Shown here in pieces: positions 39,092 to 48,561 of a stretch of 64,000 nucleotides of DNA; the stretch's first letter is position 1, and each line of letters opens with the position of its first letter. The stretch comes from an uncultured Ruminococcus sp. Its GTDB lineage: Bacteria; Bacillota; Clostridia; Oscillospirales; Acutalibacteraceae. The notes under the pieces are model-generated. The model was not told the DNA's origin. It saw nothing but the letters and a program-made list of their open reading frames with translations, and did no database searches. Location: assembly GCA_958403905.1 (NCBI GenBank), contig CATXZD010000002.1, positions 124,001 through 188,000 of the forward strand. The letters are read 5' to 3'. Made by a program: the position numbers and the translations under genes.

Positions 39092-40363
39092 ATGTTTGTA
39101 GATACAGCGAAAATTAAAATTAAAGCGGGCGACGGCGGTGACGGCGCAGTTTCGTTTCACCGTGAAAAATATGTAGCCGCAGGCGGACCCGATGGCGGCG
39201 ACGGCGGCAGAGGAGGCAATATTGTTTTTCAAGCTGACTCAAACCTTTCAACGCTTGCTGATTTCAGATATAAGCGCAAATACTTTGCTTCAAAAGGCGA
39301 AAACGGCAGGGGCGGCAGATGCCGCGGCAGAAACGCAGAGGATTTAGTTATCCGTGTTCCCGTTGGAACTCTTGTTAAGGAGGAAAGCACCGGCAGAATT
39401 TTAGCCGATGTTTCCACCAAAGAACCGTATATTGTTGCAAAAGGCGGCAAAGGCGGCTGGGGAAACCCTCATTTTGCAACGCCCGTACGTCAGGTTCCTC
39501 GTTTTGCAAAACCGGGACTTCCGGGTGAAGAATTTGACGTTGTACTTGAATTAAAGCTTCTTGCCGACGTAGGTCTTGTCGGTTTTCCGAATGTCGGAAA
39601 AAGTACCCTTGTTTCGGTTGTTTCGCAGGCAAAGCCTGAGATTGCAAACTACCATTTCACTACAATAACTCCTGTACTGGGCGTTGTATCAATGAGTGAG
39701 GGAAGTTCGTTCGTAATGGCTGACATTCCAGGTTTGATTGAAGGTGCCTGGCAGGGCACCGGACTTGGACATCAGTTTTTGCGCCACGTTGAGCGTTGCA
39801 GAATGCTTGTTCATATTGTTGACGTGTCAGGCAGTGAGGGCAGAAACCCGATTGAGGATTTTGAAACTATAAATTCGGAGCTTGAAAAGTTCAATCCCGA
39901 GCTTGCCCAAAGACCCATGATTGTAGCAGGTAACAAGTGCGATATGGCGACAGATGAGCAGATTGAAGAATTTAAAAATTATGTTGAATCAAAGGGTTAT
40001 GACTTTTTCCCGATTATGGCGGCAATTCGCTATGATGTTGACCCTATGCTCAAGAAAATTCAGGAAATGCTCTCAAAGCTTCCGCCGATTGTTCATTATG
40101 AGGCTGAGCCTGCACCCGTTGTTAATGTAGAAGATTTCGATGATCACAGCGTTACAATCAAAAACGTAAACGGAATTTATACGGTAGAGGCTGATTGGCT
40201 GCTGCAAGTTATGAAGGGAATTAACTTTGATGACTACGAAAGTCTTAATTACTTCCAAAAAGTGCTAATCAACGGTGGCGTAATTGACGCATTGCGTGAA
40301 AATGGCTGTAATGACGGTGATACAGTTTCAATTTATGACGTTGAATTTGATTTTATGGATTAA
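39092..40363 (+). CDS. obgE: GTPase Obg/CgtA
   Basis: A 423-residue protein with the Gly-rich Obg domain (KAGDGGDGAVSFHREKYV, GGDGGRGGNI), a GTPase domain with the P-loop GFPNVGKST, the G3 box DIPGLIEGA, and NKCD, and a C-terminal OCT domain. Obg binds the large ribosomal subunit and takes part in its assembly and in stress and sporulation control. AACGGAG precedes the ATG. Confidence 0.97.
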   Translation: MFVDTAKIKIKAGDGGDGAVSFHREKYVAAGGPDGGDGGRGGNIVFQADSNLSTLADFRYKRKYFASKGENGRGGRCRGRNAEDLVIRVPVGTLVKEESTGRILADVSTKEPYIVAKGGKGGWGNPHFATPVRQVPRFAKPGLPGEEFDVVLELKLLADVGLVGFPNVGKSTLVSVVSQAKPEIANYHFTTITPVLGVVSMSEGSSFVMADIPGLIEGAWQGTGLGHQFLRHVERCRMLVHIVDVSGSEGRNPIEDFETINSELEKFNPELAQRPMIVAGNKCDMATDEQIEEFKNYVESKGYDFFPIMAAIRYDVDPMLKKIQEMLSKLPPIVHYEAEPAPVVNVEDFDDHSVTIKNVNGIYTVEADWLLQVMKGINFDDYESLNYFQKVLINGGVIDALRENGCNDGDTVSIYDVEFDFMD

Positions 40364-40389
40364 TTCTTTTTAGAAAATACAGGTAGTTT

Positions 40390-40788
40390 ATGGAAAATAT
40401 TACAATATCACATACTAAAACAGATGAAATTTCGCCGCTTACGCTTGCTTTTGTGGGTGACGGAGTGTACGACTTGCTTGTAAGAGAACATCTTGTTCGT
40501 AAGGCGAACCGACCTGTTGGCGAACTTAATAAGGTCAAGGTGTCGCTTGTTAATTGCAAAAGTCAGGCTGAATTTGCAAAACAGATAATACCCTCGCTGA
40601 CCGAAAAGGAGCTTTCCGTTTACAAGCGTGGAAGAAACGCCGCACCTAAATGCACTCCGAAAAACGGAAGTGTAGCTGATTATCACAGTGCAACAGGTCT
40701 TGAAGCGCTGTTTGGGTATCTCCACTTAAACGGTGAAAATGGCAGAATAGCGGAGCTTTTCAATATTATTATACATATTTCGGAATAG
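40390..40788 (+). CDS. mrnC: Mini-ribonuclease III
   Basis: A 132-residue protein with AFVGDGVYDLLVREHLV and HSATGLEALFGYLHL, the two signature helices of the RNase III fold carrying the acidic metal-binding residues. The double-stranded-RNA-binding domain of full RNase III is absent. Mini-III matures 23S rRNA ends in Firmicutes. It follows obgE after a short gap. Confidence 0.92.
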   Translation: MENITISHTKTDEISPLTLAFVGDGVYDLLVREHLVRKANRPVGELNKVKVSLVNCKSQAEFAKQIIPSLTEKELSVYKRGRNAAPKCTPKNGSVADYHSATGLEALFGYLHLNGENGRIAELFNIIIHISE

Positions 40789-40799
40789 AAAGTGATATA

Positions 40800-41693
40800 A
40801 TGCAAAAAACAAAATTCAAATTTCATAAGCCTTCATTAAATACAGTTGGAACAGCGGCAGTTGACTATCTTATAATTGCAGTTGGTGCAGTTTTATATGC
40901 GCTTTCGGTAGTTGTTTTTACCTCACCGAACAATATTGCGCCCGGCGGATTCACGGCTGTTGCAACAATGCTCAACTTTATGTTTTCACTGCCGATAGGA
41001 ACTTTTATTTTTCTGATGAACATTCCGCTCTTTATTTGGGGCGCAATTGAAAACGGACTGAATTTTCTCACAAAAACGATTATAGGCACAGCCTTCGTAT
41101 CCGTTGCAATTGATGTGTTAACGCCGTTTGTGCCTGTATACACAGGCGACACGCTACTTGCTGCTATCTTCGGCGGAATTTTAAACGGAATCGGACTTGG
41201 ATTTATATTCTACCGTGGCGGTTCAACAGGCGGAACAGACATAATTGCCCTTAATATTCACAAGCATATGCCGTATATTTCAATGGGAAATATAATTTTA
41301 ATTGCCGACTTTGTAATTCTTGTTATGGCATTCTTTGTTTACAACAGCTTTGAAAGCGTTTTGTATGCAATTATTGCAATATTCGTCAGCATAAAGGTTA
41401 TTGACACAATCTCATACGGAACCTCACGAGGTAACGGAAAGCTTATGTTTATAATAACGAACAAATATGACGAGTTGAGCAAGGCAATTATGAACAACCT
41501 TGAAAGAGGAGTAACACTTCTTGACGGCGAGGGAGCATACAGTGGAGAAAAAAAGCGGGTTATTATGTGCGCAGTACGTCCGCAACAGGTTTACCGAATT
41601 CAGAACAGCGTAAAAAGTATTGACGAAAACGCATTTATAATTGTCACTACTGCAGGAACAATCCGAGGAAGAGGCTTTGCTAGAAAAGAATAA
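40800..41693 (+). CDS. YitT-family membrane protein
   Basis: A 297-residue protein with about five or six membrane helices, including the conserved IAPGGFTAVATMLN and YRGGSTGGTDIIALNIHK segments, then a soluble C-terminal DUF2179 domain (GVTLLDGEGAYSGEKK, VRPQQVYRIQNSV). The family is widespread in Firmicutes; no transported substrate is firmly known. It begins ten bases after mrnC. Confidence 0.9.
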   Translation: MQKTKFKFHKPSLNTVGTAAVDYLIIAVGAVLYALSVVVFTSPNNIAPGGFTAVATMLNFMFSLPIGTFIFLMNIPLFIWGAIENGLNFLTKTIIGTAFVSVAIDVLTPFVPVYTGDTLLAAIFGGILNGIGLGFIFYRGGSTGGTDIIALNIHKHMPYISMGNIILIADFVILVMAFFVYNSFESVLYAIIAIFVSIKVIDTISYGTSRGNGKLMFIITNKYDELSKAIMNNLERGVTLLDGEGAYSGEKKRVIMCAVRPQQVYRIQNSVKSIDENAFIIVTTAGTIRGRGFARKE

Positions 41694-41710
41694 AATATTT
41701 TTATCTGATT

Positions 41711-41740
41711 ATGACCATCGTAAAAGGTGGTCATTTTTTG
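41711..41740 (+). terminator. Terminator after the YitT-family gene
   Basis: ATGACCATC and GGTGGTCAT pair (one G-T), followed by TTTTTT. Confidence 0.85.
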
Positions 41741-41825
41741 ATGAATTATTTTACAGTAAAATACTAAGAAAAAAGAACAATTACCGAAAAAATGAAAAAA
41801 TTGTACAAATTTATTTTTTAAAGTA

Positions 41826-41854
41826 TTGACTTGTTTAATTTTGCTGTGTATAAT
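41826..41854 (+). promoter_or_regulatory. Promoter of the dockerin gene
   Basis: TTGACT and TATAAT with a 17-base spacer. The remaining gap (41741-41994) is A+T rich, and the 140-base stretch after the promoter is an untranslated leader with no feature I can name except GAGGTGAT just before the ATG. Confidence 0.8.
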
Positions 41855-41994
41855 GATATTAGATAAAATTATTCAATATATTGCGTAAACATATAGGATT
41901 TTTATAATTTTAATTCATTTTTCAATATATAGGCAAATGACCTGCAAAATGCTTGCCGGCTTTATTTATTAACAAAATTTATGAGGTGATTTTT

Positions 41995-42816
41995 ATGAAA
42001 AAAATAATATCTGTTTTGCTGTCTGCTGTTATGCTATTGAGTATGTTGAGCTGTTTTGCTGTTTCGGCTGTTGCAGAACCTTATCCGCCTGTTGAAACCG
42101 GTGAGTTTATTAGGAAAAGTGTACTTGAAAATTATTCATATGAAACTGTTGCAGAAGAACCTGAATCGATTTCACTTGAGGAGTCATATGCTATTCAGGT
42201 TGATACTGAGAGTAGAATTATTCCATTAGGTAATGATGTTCTTGAAAGTCAGATAAAGTATGATTTTGTCAAGTATACAGGCGATAGTGTTACAGCTGAC
42301 AAAATCTCTGTGGATTATTTCGGAATGTTAAGTGACGGCAGTTTGCTTGTATTCATTAACGGCCCGTTTTCATATGCAACTGAACCGAATTACAGGGTAA
42401 TAGGTAAGTATGTTTACGTCACTTCGTGCGGAGGAAATGATATAAAAATATATAAGAACAATACTTTTACAAGTATTCTGGACGCTTATATAGACGGTTC
42501 TTTGAGTGATGAATTGCTTGACGAAACGGCTGAGATTCTTTACTTTGCAAAGTTTGTAAACCCGAATGAAGAGCCTGAGCCACAGGCATTATACGGCGAC
42601 GTTGACAGTGACGGCGTAATTACGGTTCTGGATGCAACCTTGGTACAAAAGCTTGGTCTTGGTTTTGAAGAACCTGAAAGCGAGCTTACAAGCGTACTTG
42701 CTGATGTAAACAATGACGGCAGAGTTTCAATTCTTGATGTTACCTACATTCAGAAATATATTGTTGGCGGTTACAGCAACATAGGCAGAACAGGTACTGC
42801 TTATGAAGCGGTTTAA
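41995..42816 (+). CDS. Secreted protein with C-terminal dockerin
   Basis: A 273-residue protein with a signal peptide (MKKIISVLLSAVMLLSMLSC onward) that would be cut near VSAVAE. The middle part is beta-rich and unrecognised. Residues about 200-262 form a type I dockerin with two calcium loops, GDVDSDGVITVLDATLVQK and ADVNNDGRVSILDVTYIQK, twelve-residue EF-hand-like repeats followed by helices. Dockerins attach proteins to cohesin scaffolds on the cell surface, as in cellulosomes or amylosomes. The start at 41995 follows GAGGTGAT. Confidence 0.85.
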   Translation: MKKIISVLLSAVMLLSMLSCFAVSAVAEPYPPVETGEFIRKSVLENYSYETVAEEPESISLEESYAIQVDTESRIIPLGNDVLESQIKYDFVKYTGDSVTADKISVDYFGMLSDGSLLVFINGPFSYATEPNYRVIGKYVYVTSCGGNDIKIYKNNTFTSILDAYIDGSLSDELLDETAEILYFAKFVNPNEEPEPQALYGDVDSDGVITVLDATLVQKLGLGFEEPESELTSVLADVNNDGRVSILDVTYIQKYIVGGYSNIGRTGTAYEAV

Positions 42817-42882
42817 TGAAAAATAACTAAATAAATTCAAAGCTGAATGTATTTGATTAAATCTTTTACGTTAAAATAACCA

Positions 42883-42922
42883 AAGGCTGTTTCATTTGTG
42901 CGAAACAGCCTTGATTTTTTAT
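42883..42922 (+). terminator. Terminator after the dockerin gene
   Basis: AAGGCTGTTTC and GAAACAGCCTT pair perfectly around eight bases, then GATTTTTTATT. The next 150 bases before the amylase gene are A+T rich with only a possible -10 TATAAT at 43007-43012. Confidence 0.88.
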
Positions 42923-43077
42923 TGTGTTTAAAAGATTAAGTTATTTACAAATAAAATAATATATGTAAAATTGCCAAAAACTATTTAAAATGCAGAATTT
43001 TTATGATATAATAAATTTTAAATTGAATTATTAAAGCTAAATATATTTTTGAGTTTTGAAAGACGGTGATTTATTTG

Positions 43078-45087
43078 TTGAAAAAGATATTGTCCTGTGC
43101 ACTTACAGCGGCGCTTTTGGCTGGTTCGTTGTCTGCCTTTGCAGGCTGTTCAAATAACGGCTCTGCTAATAATTCTGCTGAGTCAGTTGACTTCAAAACC
43201 GCCGATAAGACTGCCGACGGAGCAATTCTACAGGCTTTCTGCTGGGATTTTAACACAATTAAGGAGTCAATGCCCGATATTGCTGCGGCAGGTTTTTCAG
43301 CCGTTCAGACCTCGCCCATTAACGAATGTCTTGAGGGTGAGAACGGGGGAATGGAGCTTTACGGAAACGGTAAGTGGTATTATCATTACCAGCCGACAGA
43401 TTTTAAAATCGGCAATTATCAGCTTGGAACTCGTGACGAGTTCAAGGCAATGTGTGAAGAAGCCGAAAAATACGGCGTAAAGGTGATTGTGGATATAATT
43501 GCAAACCACACAACTCCTGAAACAGATGCGGTCAGCGACGATTTAATCAAAGCAGGTGGCGGAAGCCTTGAAACGCTCTATCACAAGGGCAATGAAAATG
43601 ATATAAAGGATTACGGCAATCGTCTTGAATGTACTACCTATAAGATGGGCGGACTTCCTGACATCAATACCGAAAGAACATCTTTTCAGAATTATTTTCT
43701 TAAATTCATCAACGATTGCATAGCCTGCGGTGCAGACGGTTTCCGTTATGATACTGCAAAGCATATCGGTTTGCCCGATGATCCAAAAGAGGATGACGGC
43801 TTTGAAAATAATTTCTGGGAGAGAGTTACAACCGAACCTGATAATGTTAAAAATCTGTTCATCTACGGTGAAGTTCTTCAGGGAAACAACGACAGAATCG
43901 CTGATTACATAGACGCAATCGGCAGAACAACTTCAAGTACCTACGGCGGTAAAATCCGTTCAGCCGTAACGGGCAATATGATTGATACAAGCGCTGTTAC
44001 CGATTATTGGCTCGGTGATGCTGAGCCTAATATAGTAACATGGGTTGAATCTCATGATAACTACATCAACGACGGTACATGGAATCAGCTTACAAACGAG
44101 CAGGTTATCCTCGGTTGGTCAATCATCACTGCCCGTAAGGACGGCACGCCGCTGTTCTTCTCACGCCCATATAACTGTTCAATGATGAATGAGTGGGGAA
44201 TGAACAGAATCGGTACGCAGGGCGATGATATGTACAAAGACAAAAGAGTATCTGCCGTGAACTTTTTCCGTACTGCAATGATTGGCGAAGAAGAAAACCT
44301 TGTAAATCCAAACCTTGACTCATCCGTTCTTATGATTGAAAGAGGGGAAAAGGGACTTGTAATTGTCAACACAAGCGATGAGGTTAAAGTTGATTTTGAA
44401 ACAAATCTTGCAGATGGAACGTATGTTGACCGTGTTGACGAAAAGACCGAATATGTTGTCAAAAACGGCAAGATTACTTGTGAAACTCCGATTTCAGAAA
44501 ATTCGGTTGTTGTTCTCTATAACGAGGGATATACAAATTACGCTGAGTCTGCTAACGTTGGTGTTGCAGAGGATACACAGTTTACCTTTGACGGAGATTC
44601 GACAGAGGTTACCCTAACGCTTAAAAACGGAAAAAATGCAACTTATTCGCTTAACGGCGGCGACGCTGTTTCGTTTAAAAACGGCGACAAGGTAAGCGTA
44701 AAACCCGGTGACGATAACGGATTCGGAGTGCTTGAACTTCGTGCGGAAAACGAGCAGGGGGTAAAGACCTACGAAAGAGTAGAATTTACCTACAAAAAGA
44801 ATTACGAAATTAAGAAGGGCACAAAGGTTTACTTTGAAAAACCCGATAGCGAAAACTGGGGAGATGAGCTTTACGCCTATATTTATGATGACATCGGCAA
44901 TGAAAATGATATGTGGCCCGGTCTTGAAATGACAAAGGAGTCAGACGGAAAATACAGCTACACCTTTGAGCTGAGCTGGGAAACACCGTATATTATCTTC
45001 AATGACGGCGACGCTGCAGACAGCGTTCAGTATCCCGAAGGACAAGGGCTTGTTGTAGAGCCTGACAAAACCTACACAGTTGAATAA
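43078..45087 (+). CDS. Alpha-amylase family (GH13) lipoprotein with CBM26
   Basis: About 669 residues. The N-terminus is a lipoprotein signal (LLAGSLSAFAGC). The GH13 barrel follows with DIIANHTT, GADGFRYDTAKH (nucleophile Asp), IYGEV (acid/base Glu) and VESHDN. A beta domain and an Ig-like part lead to a C-terminal starch-binding CBM26-type module (KVYFEKPDSENWGDELYAYI, MWPGLEM, YIIFNDG). It would be anchored outside the cell and cut starch-like alpha-1,4 glucans. GGTGAT at 43065-43070 favours the TTG at 43078 (or 43075) over the GTG at 43066, which overlaps that binding site. Confidence 0.88.
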   Translation: MKKILSCALTAALLAGSLSAFAGCSNNGSANNSAESVDFKTADKTADGAILQAFCWDFNTIKESMPDIAAAGFSAVQTSPINECLEGENGGMELYGNGKWYYHYQPTDFKIGNYQLGTRDEFKAMCEEAEKYGVKVIVDIIANHTTPETDAVSDDLIKAGGGSLETLYHKGNENDIKDYGNRLECTTYKMGGLPDINTERTSFQNYFLKFINDCIACGADGFRYDTAKHIGLPDDPKEDDGFENNFWERVTTEPDNVKNLFIYGEVLQGNNDRIADYIDAIGRTTSSTYGGKIRSAVTGNMIDTSAVTDYWLGDAEPNIVTWVESHDNYINDGTWNQLTNEQVILGWSIITARKDGTPLFFSRPYNCSMMNEWGMNRIGTQGDDMYKDKRVSAVNFFRTAMIGEEENLVNPNLDSSVLMIERGEKGLVIVNTSDEVKVDFETNLADGTYVDRVDEKTEYVVKNGKITCETPISENSVVVLYNEGYTNYAESANVGVAEDTQFTFDGDSTEVTLTLKNGKNATYSLNGGDAVSFKNGDKVSVKPGDDNGFGVLELRAENEQGVKTYERVEFTYKKNYEIKKGTKVYFEKPDSENWGDELYAYIYDDIGNENDMWPGLEMTKESDGKYSYTFELSWETPYIIFNDGDAADSVQYPEGQGLVVEPDKTYTVE

Positions 45088-45136
45088 CGGCAGCAGCCGA
45101 ATAATAATGCAATAAATATTTTAACGGAGGACTCAG

Positions 45137-45955
45137 ATGAGTGATTTAAAAAATGTAAAAATGGAAGGCAGCAAGGTTCCTGCCGAACAAATAAAAAATC
45201 CCGAGGTTATCAGCGCAATTGAAAAGATGCAGGCTGACGGAAGCAAAGAAAATATTGACGCAATGATTGATGAAGTAATCAAGGCAAAGTTTATTCTTCC
45301 TGCAAAGGTTACGCCCACAAGACAGGCAAAAACCCAGAACGGCAGAACTGTTATGGAGCAGTCAACTCAGGTTCAGTTCAGACTCCTTGAAAATGCTAAT
45401 AAAGAAAAATTCTTTGGCGTCTTCACAGATACTGACGAGCTTTACAAGTGGAAAGATACCCAATCATCAAACAAGGTAGTTACCGATTTTGACAGTTTAG
45501 CTCAGATGGTAATGGACCCAAGTGCAGGTGTTCTCGGATTTGTAATCAACCCGTTCGGCAAGAGCGTTACTTTCCCGAAAAATATGGTGATTTCAATAAA
45601 ACAGCAGAAGGATTTTATGAACAGCAAGGCTAACAATATTGAGCCCGGAACACCCATTCAGCTCGGAGAGCCTAAGGAATATCCTATTGACCTTATGGCT
45701 GCGCTGATTAATCATTTCAGCACAGAGCCGTTTGTAAATGCAGCTTATCTCAGAATGATGGAGCAGAACGGTCAGAAGAGTTATCTTATTGTTGTTGACT
45801 TTATCGGCAATATGGAGGAAACGTTTGATGCAATCAGCGAGGTTGCACAGCCGTATCTTGACGATGAAATTCAGCTTTCAATGATGCCGTATTCAATGGA
45901 ATTCGGCAGAACGGCAGTAAACAACGTTGAACCGTTTTACCGTAAGCAGAATTAA
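45137..45955 (+). CDS. SseB family protein
   Basis: A 272-residue soluble protein. The N-terminal SseB domain (FFGVFTDTDELYKW, SLAQMVMDPSAGVLGFVINP) and the C-terminal domain (YLIVVDFIGNMEETFDAISE) are both present. The founding E. coli protein affects serine sensitivity; the molecular role is unknown. GGAGGACTCAG precedes the ATG. It follows the amylase gene after 49 bases and ends at a strong terminator. Confidence 0.85.
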   Translation: MSDLKNVKMEGSKVPAEQIKNPEVISAIEKMQADGSKENIDAMIDEVIKAKFILPAKVTPTRQAKTQNGRTVMEQSTQVQFRLLENANKEKFFGVFTDTDELYKWKDTQSSNKVVTDFDSLAQMVMDPSAGVLGFVINPFGKSVTFPKNMVISIKQQKDFMNSKANNIEPGTPIQLGEPKEYPIDLMAALINHFSTEPFVNAAYLRMMEQNGQKSYLIVVDFIGNMEETFDAISEVAQPYLDDEIQLSMMPYSMEFGRTAVNNVEPFYRKQN

Positions 45956-45980
45956 ATATAATAATGAACGAATAATAACA

Positions 45981-46025
45981 AAGACCTCCTATGGCAGAAT
46001 AAAAACTGCCATAGGAGGTCTTTTA
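45981..46025. terminator. Bidirectional terminator
   Basis: AAGACCTCCTATGGCAG pairs perfectly over 17 bases with its complement around eight bases, with A- and T-rich sides. It ends the sseB-like gene and may also stop hisF transcription coming from the right. Confidence 0.9.
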
Positions 46026-46092
46026 ATATAATTAGCATAGGAAAATTTTGAGGTAAATATGTCATGTCAAAATTGCAAATAAAGATATAATT

Positions 46093-46848
46093 TTACAGTC
46101 TGACAGAGATTTTCTTTTTATTAAGATACTCTTTTAACTGTGGAATCGGAATTTCACCGAAATGAAACAGTGAAGCCGCAAGCACAGCGTCAGCCTTGCC
46201 TTCGGTGAATGCGTCATAGAAATGCTCAAGCGCACCTGCGCCGCCGCTTGCGATAACGGGAATGTTGACTTTTTCCGAAACTGCTTTTGTAAGCGCAATG
46301 TCGTAGCCGTTTTTCTGTCCGTCCTCGTCCATACTTGTAAGCAGAATTTCTCCTGCACCTAACTCTTCACATTTTATTGCCCATTCAACAGCGTTAAGCC
46401 CTACGGGTGTTCTTCCGCCGTTTACGTAAACCTCCCAACCGTTTTCGTTTCGCTTTGCGTCAATTGCCGCAACAACACACTGACTGCCGAATTTATACGC
46501 CGCCTCGCTGATAAGCTCGGGACGGTGAATAGCCGCAGAATTTACCGAAACCTTGTCGGCGCCTGCTCGTAAAAGTGCGTTGAAATCATCAACACTTCTT
46601 ATTCCTCCGCCGACTGTAAACGGAATAAAAATGGAGTTTGCAACCTTTTCAACCATATCAATTGTTATGTTTCGTGAATCGCTTGAAGCTGTTATATCAA
46701 GAAACACAAGCTCGTCTGCACCCTGTTTGTCATACTGCTTTGCACATTCAACAGGGTCGCCTGCGTCAACAAGATTAACAAAGCTCATACCTTTTACAAC
46801 TCTGCCGTTTTTTACGTCAAGGCAGGGAATGATTCTTTTTGCATACAT
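46093..46848 (-). CDS. hisF: Imidazole glycerol phosphate synthase, cyclase subunit HisF
   Basis: A 251-residue TIM barrel with the catalytic aspartates in IPCLDVKNGRVVKG and VVAAIDAKR, phosphate-binding loops (FTVGGGIRS, IASGGAG), and the usual ending. HisF takes ammonia from HisH and makes imidazole glycerol phosphate and AICAR. AGGAGG lies before the start. Only hisH is next to it, so the other histidine genes must be elsewhere. Confidence 0.97.
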   Translation of the reverse strand: MYAKRIIPCLDVKNGRVVKGMSFVNLVDAGDPVECAKQYDKQGADELVFLDITASSDSRNITIDMVEKVANSIFIPFTVGGGIRSVDDFNALLRAGADKVSVNSAAIHRPELISEAAYKFGSQCVVAAIDAKRNENGWEVYVNGGRTPVGLNAVEWAIKCEELGAGEILLTSMDEDGQKNGYDIALTKAVSEKVNIPVIASGGAGALEHFYDAFTEGKADAVLAASLFHFGEIPIPQLKEYLNKKKISVRL

Positions 46849-46860
46849 ATAAAAACCTCC

Positions 46861-47475
46861 TCATCCGTTTACAATGTCGGCAAAATTTTTGAGAATTTTA
46901 AGTCCTGTTTCTCCGCTTTTTTCCGGGTGAAACTGTGTTGCAAACACGTTGCCTTTTTCAACAGCCGCGTCAATTGTAACTCCGTATTCGGTCTGAGCAG
47001 AAACAATGCTTTTGTCTCTTGCGTTTAAAAAATATGAATGTACAAAATAAACATATGGATTTTTGCCGATACCCTTAAATAGTCCGTCACTCTTTTTTAT
47101 GTCCAAACTGTTCCAGCCGATGTGCGGAATTTTAAGTCCTTCTCCCGAGGGAATCTTTGTAATGCTTCCGTCAAAAATTCCAAGTCCTTTTGTTTCGGGG
47201 CTTTCTTCACTTTTAGGAAATAGGAGCTGTAAGCCAAGGCAGATTCCAAGAAACGGTTTGCCGCTTTTTGTGTATTCAATAACGGTGTCTTTGATACCGT
47301 ATTCATTCATAGTGTTCATTGTGTCGCCGAATGAGCCTACTCCCGGGAGAACTGCTCCGTCAGCTTTTAAAATTTTATCCCTGTCCCTTGTAATAAAAGC
47401 TTCACAGCCAATGTGCGCAAGAGCTTTGCTCACGCTTTGAATATTGCCTGCGCCGTAGTCAATAATTACTATCAT
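46861..47475 (-). CDS. hisH: Imidazole glycerol phosphate synthase, glutaminase subunit HisH
   Basis: A 204-residue class I glutamine amidotransferase with the nucleophile Cys in GICLGLQLLF and the His/Glu pair in QFHPEKSG. It starts MIVIIDYGAGNI at 47475, with GGAG nine bases before; the frame is open further upstream. It forms a dimer with HisF, encoded twelve bases downstream, and channels ammonia to it. Confidence 0.95.
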   Translation of the reverse strand: MIVIIDYGAGNIQSVSKALAHIGCEAFITRDRDKILKADGAVLPGVGSFGDTMNTMNEYGIKDTVIEYTKSGKPFLGICLGLQLLFPKSEESPETKGLGIFDGSITKIPSGEGLKIPHIGWNSLDIKKSDGLFKGIGKNPYVYFVHSYFLNARDKSIVSAQTEYGVTIDAAVEKGNVFATQFHPEKSGETGLKILKNFADIVNG

Positions 47476-47561
47476 TTTTCTCATCTCCGTTTTTGCTGTA
47501 CAAGCAAATTTTACCATATATAAAAGACCTTTGCAACAAAAGAATACTTGTCTATCGAGAA

Positions 47562-48263
47562 TCAGTTGATTTTACATAAGTCCTTAATAATTTCCCCTGC
47601 AATAATAAGTCCCATAACCGAGGGCACAAACGCAAGACTGCCGACTGTTTTTTCTCCCTCAATTCTGTGAGGCGGATTTTTAGGAACTTCTTTTGAATAG
47701 ACCACCTTGAGTTTTTTGATCCCCGCCTTTTTCAGCTCGTGCCGCATAATTCTTGCGAGAGGGCAAACGCTTGTTTTAAAAATATCGCTGACTTCAAACT
47801 TTGTCGGGTCGGTTTTGTTGCCTGCGCCCATAGCCGAAATTAATGGTACTGAATTTTTATCAGAAATCATTGCAAGCGCTACCTTGGCCTTTACGTCGTC
47901 TACCGCGTCTACAATATAGTTAAACTGATTAAAATCAATTACGTCCGCAGCTTCAACGCTAAAATAATCATTAATGCAATTAACATCAGCGTTTGGGTTA
48001 ATATCGAGGATTCTGTTTTTCATAACCTCTGCTTTGTACTTTCCGATAGTTGACTGCAATGCAATAATCTGCCTGTTAATATTAGACTTTGCAACCTTGT
48101 CGCCGTCAATCAGAGTAAGTTTTTCTACTCCGCTTCGGGCAAGAGCCTCACACACAAATCCGCCTACTCCTCCAATGCCGAAAACAGCAACTCTGCTTTG
48201 AGATAATTTGTCTATGCTATCCTCGCCGATAATCAGCGAGGTTCTTGTGAATCGTTCGTCCAT
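47562..48263 (-). CDS. tcdA: tRNA threonylcarbamoyladenosine dehydratase
   Basis: A 233-residue ThiF/E1-like enzyme with the nucleotide-binding loop VFGIGGVGGFVCEALARSG, LIDGDKVAKSNINRQ, a conserved Cys in SVCPLARIMRHELKK, and SLAFVPSVMGLIIAGEII at the end. TcdA cyclises t6A in tRNA to ct6A with ATP. The gene reads away from the fru operon, and its upstream side shares the 298-base gap with fruR. Confidence 0.93.
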   Translation of the reverse strand: MDERFTRTSLIIGEDSIDKLSQSRVAVFGIGGVGGFVCEALARSGVEKLTLIDGDKVAKSNINRQIIALQSTIGKYKAEVMKNRILDINPNADVNCINDYFSVEAADVIDFNQFNYIVDAVDDVKAKVALAMISDKNSVPLISAMGAGNKTDPTKFEVSDIFKTSVCPLARIMRHELKKAGIKKLKVVYSKEVPKNPPHRIEGEKTVGSLAFVPSVMGLIIAGEIIKDLCKIN

Positions 48264-48511
48264 AATATCAGTCCTTTTCGCATATTCTATTACAAAATAT
48301 TTTATCAGTCAACATAAATCAGTATTTTTGGCAGATTATATTATATGTATGAGTGACTGAATTTTAAAAGATATTGACTGAAAATGATTGGAAAATCACA
48401 AAATTACTAAAATAATCCAAAATAATCATAAATATATATTGAAATAAATAATAAACCTCGAGTGAGTTTGAAAAATAATGAATAAAATTGAAATAATTTG
48501 ACTGAAATTGC

Positions 48512-48539
48512 TTGACTTTGAAAATTTATGTGTTATAAT
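48512..48539 (+). promoter_or_regulatory. Promoter of the fructose operon
   Basis: TTGACT and TATAAT with a 16-base spacer, 22 bases before fruR. The gap 48264-48561 is otherwise very A+T rich and holds several near copies of TTGACTGAAA (for example near 48373 and 48498), which may be operator sites for FruR; that is a guess. Confidence 0.75.
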
Positions 48540-48561
48540 CTAATCAAGAGGTGAACAAAAG

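Noticed and set aside
46553..46852. Plus-strand ORFs opposite hisF, hisH and tcdA
   Set aside because: These are antisense shadows of well-conserved enzymes without ribosome binding sites.
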